64,000 bases of DNA. It comes from Thiococcus pfennigii. Its GTDB lineage: Bacteria; Pseudomonadota; Gammaproteobacteria; Chromatiales; Chromatiaceae. Under the pieces are notes generated by a model. The model saw only the letters and a program-made list of their open reading frames with translations, searched no databases and was not told where the DNA came from. Where the stretch lies: NCBI RefSeq assembly GCF_016583835.1, contig NZ_NRRW01000004.1, positions 1 through 64,000 of the forward strand, in the 5' to 3' direction. This document shows, in pieces, positions 59,555-64,000 of this stretch. The position numbers were made by a program, and so were the translations under genes. Numbering within the stretch: the stretch's first letter is position 1; each line of letters starts with the position of its first letter.

Positions 59555-60028
59555 TCAACGCCGGGCACGGAAGAAATCGCGCAGGATCGCACCGCACGCC
59601 TCGCCGAGGAGGCCGCCGGTGCAGGTGGTGCGGTGGTTGAAGCGACCGTCGGATGGCAGCAGGTCGAAGACGCTGCCGCAGGCGCCGCCCTTGGGGTCGG
59701 TGGCGCCGAAGACCACATGGGCGACCCGAGCGTGAACGATGGCCGCCGCACACATCGGGCAAGGCTCGAGCGTGACATAGAGGGTCGTGCCCGGCAGCCG
59801 GTAGTTGCCGACCGCGCCCGCGGCCGCGCGTAGGGCGACGATCTCGGCGTGGGCTGTCGGGTCCTGGTCGCCGATCGGTCGATTCCAGCCCTCGCCGAGG
59901 ATGAGGCCGTCGCGCACCAGGACGGCCCCGACCGGCACCTCGCCGGCCGCCGCCGCGCAGGCCGCAAGCTCCAGCGCACGCCCCATGAAGACCTCCGCGC
60001 CACAGCCCTCATCTGTCCTGCCAACCAT
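59555..60028 (-). CDS. tadA: tRNA-specific adenosine deaminase
   Basis: A 157-residue zinc deaminase converting A34 to inosine in tRNA-Arg(ACG). Zinc ligands His60, Cys90 and Cys93 and catalytic Glu62 are in HAEIVAL and EPCPMC. The C-terminal FNHR segment contacts the tRNA loop in relatives. The ATG at 60028 has GAGGTG 4-6 bases upstream; a start six codons earlier lacks a ribosome site. The gene lies just upstream of tRNA-Ser on the same strand. Confidence 0.94.
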   Translation of the reverse strand: MVGRTDEGCGAEVFMGRALELAACAAAAGEVPVGAVLVRDGLILGEGWNRPIGDQDPTAHAEIVALRAAAGAVGNYRLPGTTLYVTLEPCPMCAAAIVHARVAHVVFGATDPKGGACGSVFDLLPSDGRFNHRTTCTGGLLGEACGAILRDFFRARR

Positions 60029-60195
60029 CGCCCACCTCGTTGCCATCGCTCGATCGTTCGTCCCCGGGCGGTCATCGGCCGGACACCTTGCGCTGATAGT
60101 CTCTCACCCGGTCCGCGGCCGTGGAGCGGCACGCAACCACCGCTCCCTGCGCCACGCTCAATGCATCACCCTCAATAAACCATCGGGGATCCGCC

Positions 60196-61524
60196 ATGTT
60201 CGGGACGAAACGCTCGCTCGCCGCGAGCATCCTAATCGTGCTCGCCACTTCGTTCGTCCAGACGGCCGACGCCGGCCTCCTGAGCGAGACCGACGACCCG
60301 CTCGCCGTCCACCCGCACGCGGCGGGCGCAGCTGCCGGGATCCAGGCCAACGGGCCGCTCGGTTCCCGCGTTCAACTGGGACCACGGCCATTCTTCCTCG
60401 TCGACAAGATGACCGACGGCGCGCTGAAGGACGAACTCGAGGCCTGTAGCGCCTCTCGCGCGATCTACGTCCGCACACCCTTCTCCATTGGTCATCGCGG
60501 CGCCGCCATGCAGTTTCCGGAGCATACCCGGGAATCCTACCTGGCCGCCGCCCGGATGGGTGCCGGCATCCTAGAGTGCGACGTGACCTTCACGCAGGAC
60601 CGCGAACTGGTCTGTCGCCATTCGCAGTGCGATCTCGCGACCACGACCGACATCGTCGCCACCGACCTCAACGCGAGGTGCACGCAACCCTTCGAGCCGG
60701 CCGAATTCGACGAGGCGGGCAACCGTACCAAGGCCGCGAGCGCGATCTGTTGCACCAGCGACATCACGCTGGAGGAGTTCCGGCGTCTGCGCGGCAAGAT
60801 GGATGCATCCAACCCGGACGCCCGCACGCCCGAGGAGTATCTGGGCGGGACCGCCGACTGGCGCACCGACCTCTACGCCGGCCCGACCAGCGGCACCCTG
60901 ATGACCCACGCCGAGAGCATCGCGCTGTTCAAGTCGCTCGGCGTCAAGATGACCCCCGAGCTCAAGACACCGAGCGTCGCGATGCCGTTCGATGGCGACT
61001 ATACGCAGGAGGCCTTCGCCCGCCAGATGATCGACGAATACAAGAAGGCCGGCGTCCCCCCTCGCGACGTCTACCCGCAATCTTTCAGCATCGACGACGT
61101 CCTCTACTGGGTCCGCGAGACCCCGCTGTACGGGCGCCGGGCCGTCTTCCTGGATGACGCCAACACCGTCGACGAACTCCCGAGCCTCTCCGAACTGATG
61201 GGCTACAAGGCCCAGGGCATCAACATCGTCGCCCCGCCGACCTTCGCGCTGCTCGCAGCCGACGGCGACGAGATCGTGCCGTCGCAGTATGCCCTCGACG
61301 CCAAGGCGGTCGGCCTCGACATCATCACCTGGACTCTGGAGCGCTCCGGGATCCTCGCCGACGGCGACAATGGCTTCTATTACCAAACCTTCGACTCGGC
61401 GGTCACCGACGAAGGCGACCTGATGCGGGTCCTCGACGTCCTGGCGCAGGACATCGGCGTCCTGGGTGTCTTCGCCGACTGGCCGGCCACCGTCACCTTC
61501 TACGCCAACTGCAAGGGCCTGTAA
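60196..61524 (+). CDS. Exported glycerophosphodiester phosphodiesterase
   Basis: 442 residues with a signal peptide (about 1-26, [18 protein letters not shown]) and a GDPD TIM barrel: [15 protein letters not shown] (catalytic His and Arg, Glu), [20 protein letters not shown] (metal Glu/Asp and second His), [11 protein letters not shown], and ITWTLERSG near the end. It hydrolyses deacylated phospholipids to glycerol-3-phosphate in the periplasm. It contains a Cys-rich loop (ARCTQPFEP...ICCTSD) not found in GlpQ, likely disulfide-bonded. ATG at 60196 with GGGGAT upstream. Confidence 0.9.
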   Translation: MFGTKRSLAASILIVLATSFVQTADAGLLSETDDPLAVHPHAAGAAAGIQANGPLGSRVQLGPRPFFLVDKMTDGALKDELEACSASRAIYVRTPFSIGHRGAAMQFPEHTRESYLAAARMGAGILECDVTFTQDRELVCRHSQCDLATTTDIVATDLNARCTQPFEPAEFDEAGNRTKAASAICCTSDITLEEFRRLRGKMDASNPDARTPEEYLGGTADWRTDLYAGPTSGTLMTHAESIALFKSLGVKMTPELKTPSVAMPFDGDYTQEAFARQMIDEYKKAGVPPRDVYPQSFSIDDVLYWVRETPLYGRRAVFLDDANTVDELPSLSELMGYKAQGINIVAPPTFALLAADGDEIVPSQYALDAKAVGLDIITWTLERSGILADGDNGFYYQTFDSAVTDEGDLMRVLDVLAQDIGVLGVFADWPATVTFYANCKGL

Positions 61525-61814
61525 GGCTAACCCCCACCACGGGGCCCGCCCGCCGGGCCCCAGCCCATCCCCTCGCGCGCCCTGGCGACACGGCGCCGCC
61601 GACTGCTCCCGTCACGCAGCACCTTGTCCGGCGCCCGGCCGGACGGGGGTGTCTGCGCACGTCCCGAGCGACGTCGCTACCCTCTGCCCCCCAGAAGCGC
61701 CAGCCTGCCGACCCTTTCACCCGGGTCGCGCATGGCCCTTTCCGCTGCACCCCGAGCCCGATTTCAGGCGCCTCGGCGTAACCCTTTGATTGCGCCGAAA
61801 GATGCCAGTCCACC
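61525..61814. other. Intergenic region upstream of the nrdD promoter
   Basis: About 290 bp without a gene. GGGGCCCGCCCGCCGGGCCCC-type palindromic sequence directly after the phosphodiesterase stop (near 61540-61562) may help end its transcript, but there is no T-run. Otherwise nothing was recognised. Confidence 0.3.
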
Positions 61815-61844
61815 TTGACAGCCGGCGGGGCGAGAAACTAGATT
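61815..61844 (+). promoter_or_regulatory. Sigma-70 promoter of nrdD
   Basis: TTGACA (61815-61820), 18 bases, TAGATT (61839-61844), about 65 bp before the ATG. The -10 lies inside the first NrdR-box-like site. Confidence 0.6.
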
Positions 61845-61850
61845 TAGCCC
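61835..61850 (+). promoter_or_regulatory. Upstream NrdR-box-like site (degenerate)
   Basis: AAACTAGATTTAGCCC matches ACACWATATATWGTGT at about 10 of 16 positions. It starts 32 bp before the second, strong box; NrdR sites usually come in pairs with about three helical turns between them. Confidence 0.35.
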
Positions 61851-61866
61851 GCCAGCTCACGACGAG

Positions 61867-61882
61867 CCACAAGATATTGTGT
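61867..61882 (+). promoter_or_regulatory. NrdR box
   Basis: CCACAAGATATTGTGT matches the NrdR consensus at 14 of 16 positions. It lies downstream of the -10, 28 bp before the nrdD start, as expected for repression by NrdR when (d)ATP levels are high. Confidence 0.65.
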
Positions 61883-61910
61883 CAGCCCCAAGACAGACCA
61901 GGGAGCCTCC

Positions 61911-63962
61911 ATGGGCGCTTCTTCCGCCAATCTCGCCACCTTACCGACGCGCGTCCGCAAGCGCGACGGGCAGATCGTCGACTTCGACGCGACCAAGATC
62001 GAGTCGGCCATCCTGCGCGCCGGACAGGCCAGCGGCGAGTACGGTGCCCTGGAGGCGACGCTGCTGACGGCCCAGGTCGTCAAGGTCCTCGCCCATCGCT
62101 ACGATAACGGCCGCCTGCCCGATATCGAAGGCATCCAGGACGTCGTCGAGCAGACCCTGATCGCCGCCAACCACTTCGGCACGGCGCGCTCCTACATCGT
62201 CTACCGCGAGCAGCACCACAAGCTGCGCCGCGATCGCCATACGCTGGTCGACGTCGCCGGCTCGATCAACGAATACCTCGATCGCTCGGACTGGCGCGTC
62301 GCGGCCAACGCGAACCAGGGCTACTCGCTCGGCGGGCTGATCCTCAACACCTCGGGCAAGATGATCGCCAACTACTGGCTGTCGCACGTCTATCCGCCCG
62401 AGATCGGCGCCGCCCACCGCGAGGGTGACATCCACGTCCACGACCTGGACATGCTCGCCGGCTACTGCGCCGGCTGGTCGCTGCGCACGCTGCTGCACGA
62501 AGGCCTCAACGGGGTACCGGGCAAGGTCGAGGCGAGCGCGCCCAAGCACATGTCCTCGGCGATCGGGCAGATCGTCAACTTCCTCGGCACGCTGCAGAAC
62601 GAGTGGGCCGGCGCCCAGGCCTTCTCGAGCTTCGATACCTACATGGCGCCCTTCGTGCGCATCGACGGGCTCGACTACCCGGAGGTCAAGCAGGCGATCC
62701 AGGAGCTGATCTACAACCTCAACGTGCCGTCGCGCTGGGGCTGCCAGACGCCCTTCACGAACCTCACCTTCGACTGGGTTTGCCCCGAGGACCTGCGCGA
62801 ACAGGTGCCGGTGATCGGCGGCGTCGAGCAGCCGTTCACCTACGGCGACCTCCAGGCCGAGATGGACATGATCAATCGCGCCTATATCGAGGTCATGACC
62901 GAGGGCGATGCCAAGGGGCGGATCTTCACCTTCCCGATCCCGACCTACAACATCACCCCCGACTTCCCGTGGGAGAGCCAGAACGCCGAACTCCTGTTCG
63001 AGATGACGGCCAAGTACGGCCTGCCGTACTTCCAGAACTTCGTCAACTCCGAGCTCACGCCCAACATGGTGCGTTCGATGTGCTGCCGCCTGCAGCTCGA
63101 CCTGCGCGAGCTCCTGAAGCGCGGCAACGGCCTGTTCGGCTCGGCCGAGCAGACCGGCTCGCTCGGCGTCGTCACGATCAACTGCGCGCGCCTCGGCTAT
63201 CTCTACCGCGGCGACGAGAAGGCCCTGTTGGCGCGCCTCGACACGCTGCTGGAGATCGCCCGCAACAGCCTGGAGATCAAGCGCAAGGTGATCCAGCGCC
63301 ACATGGACGCCGGCCTATTCCCCTACACCAAGCGCTACCTGGGTACGCTGCGCAATCACTTCTCGACGATCGGCGTCAACGGCATCAACGAGCTGATCCG
63401 CAACTTCAGCGGCGATCAGGACGACATCACCACCCCCTGGGGCCATGCGTTCGCCTGCCGCCTGCTCGATCACGTGCGCGCGCGGATGGTCGAATTCCAG
63501 GAACGGACCGGGCACATGTACAACCTGGAGGCGACCCCGGCCGAGGGCACGACCTACCGCTTCGCCCGCGAGGACAAGAAGCGCTACCCCGACATCCTCC
63601 AGGCCGGCACCCCCGAGACCCCCTACTACACCAACAGTTCGCAGCTCCCGGTCGGCTTCACCGACGACCCGTTCGAGGCCCTGGCGCGGCAGGACGCGCT
63701 CCAGACCAAGTACACGGGCGGCACCGTCCTGCACCTCTACATGAGCGAGCAGATCTCCAGCACCGAGGCCTGCAAACGCCTCGTGCGCCGGGCACTGACC
63801 AACTTTCGGCTGCCCTACATCACGGTGACGCCGATCTTCTCGATCTGCCCGAGGCACGGCTACATCGCCGGCGAGCACGAGTTCTGCCCCAAGTGCGATC
63901 AGGAGCTGATCGCGAAGAAGCGCTCAGAGGCCCAGATCCAAGAGGCCTGCGGCTGCCACTGA
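61911..63962 (+). CDS. nrdD: Anaerobic (class III) ribonucleoside-triphosphate reductase, lacking a visible glycyl-radical motif
   Basis: 683 residues: an ATP-cone (about 12-105, VRKRDGQIVDFDATKIESAI), the catalytic ten-stranded barrel with active-site cysteines in LAGYCAGW and SRWGCQTPFTNL, and a C-terminal zinc site (Cys646, Cys659, Cys662 in CPRHG...FCPKC). The protein ends 21 residues after that site (QELIAKKRSEAQIQEACGCH), where E. coli NrdD (712) continues with the glycyl-radical segment R-x-x-G-Y. That motif is absent here. A separate small downstream gene, beyond the window, may supply it. Reduces NTPs to dNTPs without oxygen. GGGAGCC before the ATG supports the start. Confidence 0.9.
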   Translation: MGASSANLATLPTRVRKRDGQIVDFDATKIESAILRAGQASGEYGALEATLLTAQVVKVLAHRYDNGRLPDIEGIQDVVEQTLIAANHFGTARSYIVYREQHHKLRRDRHTLVDVAGSINEYLDRSDWRVAANANQGYSLGGLILNTSGKMIANYWLSHVYPPEIGAAHREGDIHVHDLDMLAGYCAGWSLRTLLHEGLNGVPGKVEASAPKHMSSAIGQIVNFLGTLQNEWAGAQAFSSFDTYMAPFVRIDGLDYPEVKQAIQELIYNLNVPSRWGCQTPFTNLTFDWVCPEDLREQVPVIGGVEQPFTYGDLQAEMDMINRAYIEVMTEGDAKGRIFTFPIPTYNITPDFPWESQNAELLFEMTAKYGLPYFQNFVNSELTPNMVRSMCCRLQLDLRELLKRGNGLFGSAEQTGSLGVVTINCARLGYLYRGDEKALLARLDTLLEIARNSLEIKRKVIQRHMDAGLFPYTKRYLGTLRNHFSTIGVNGINELIRNFSGDQDDITTPWGHAFACRLLDHVRARMVEFQERTGHMYNLEATPAEGTTYRFAREDKKRYPDILQAGTPETPYYTNSSQLPVGFTDDPFEALARQDALQTKYTGGTVLHLYMSEQISSTEACKRLVRRALTNFRLPYITVTPIFSICPRHGYIAGEHEFCPKCDQELIAKKRSEAQIQEACGCH

Positions 63963-64000
63963 CACACCCGGCCGCCGCGGCGGCCGAGCCCCAATTCGAC

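Overview
This window is a high-GC (about 70% by eye) gammaproteobacterial chromosome segment. The gene content (lipid A/KDO cluster, LptM-LysA, BPSS1780-type membrane protein, anaerobic ribonucleotide reductase, glycogen synthesis genes) fits a Chromatiales-type bacterium such as a purple sulfur bacterium. That placement is inferred from gene content and order; no photosynthesis or 16S gene is present.

Layout. 1-10.7 kb: the C-terminal tail of a protein that is probably RNase E, a convergent low-molecular-weight phosphatase, a CPA1 Na+/H+ antiporter, a small exported protein, the minus-strand envelope operon exbB-exbD-msbA-lpxK-ycaR-kdsB, then thyA and gpmI. 11-17 kb: glgC, an EVE-domain protein, two unknown proteins and rsgA, separated by repeat-rich spacers. 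17-21.5 kb: ilvB-ilvN-ilvC (minus strand) and msrB. 22-26.5 kb: cyclopropane fatty acid synthase, a TauE/SafE exporter divergent from a sigma-54 activator with a sigma-54-like promoter between them, and a cupin. 27.5-34.2 kb: an orphan PAS sensor kinase, tRNA-Ala and tRNA-Glu, htpX, a BaeSR-like two-component pair and a tiny exported protein. 34.4-43.4 kb (minus strand): a sugar-type ABC transporter preceded at 32 bp by a giant DUF4062-STAND NTPase-WD40 protein. 43.7-57.4 kb: a SEC-C/TPR protein, a membrane protein, bioA, glgA with a GH13 enzyme, lptM-lysA-methyltransferase, xthA, mtaB and an exported alpha-crystallin-like protein. 57.8-64 kb: a nucleoside phosphorylase-like protein, a decayed islet next to tRNA-Ser, tadA, an exported glycerophosphodiesterase and nrdD under a promoter with NrdR-box-like sites.

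The most notable signals lie between genes. A 157-bp MITE-like element is present twice at 98% identity, flanked by the 3-bp repeat TCA. One copy sits inside another repeat whose uninterrupted relative, at 14951-15034, serves as an empty site. In the other copy the TCA is exactly the ilvC stop codon. A second family of about 155 bp with TTTCG-rich inverted arms occurs three times. A third family consists of serial hairpins whose stems covary between two copies. REP-like palindromes lie on both sides of the ilv operon.

The most unusual genes are the DUF4062-STAND-WD40 protein, which has an atypical Walker B and may be co-transcribed with the ABC transporter; an NrdD that ends without a visible glycyl-radical motif; and two adjacent gene remnants by tRNA-Ser that are each interrupted by an in-frame TAG.
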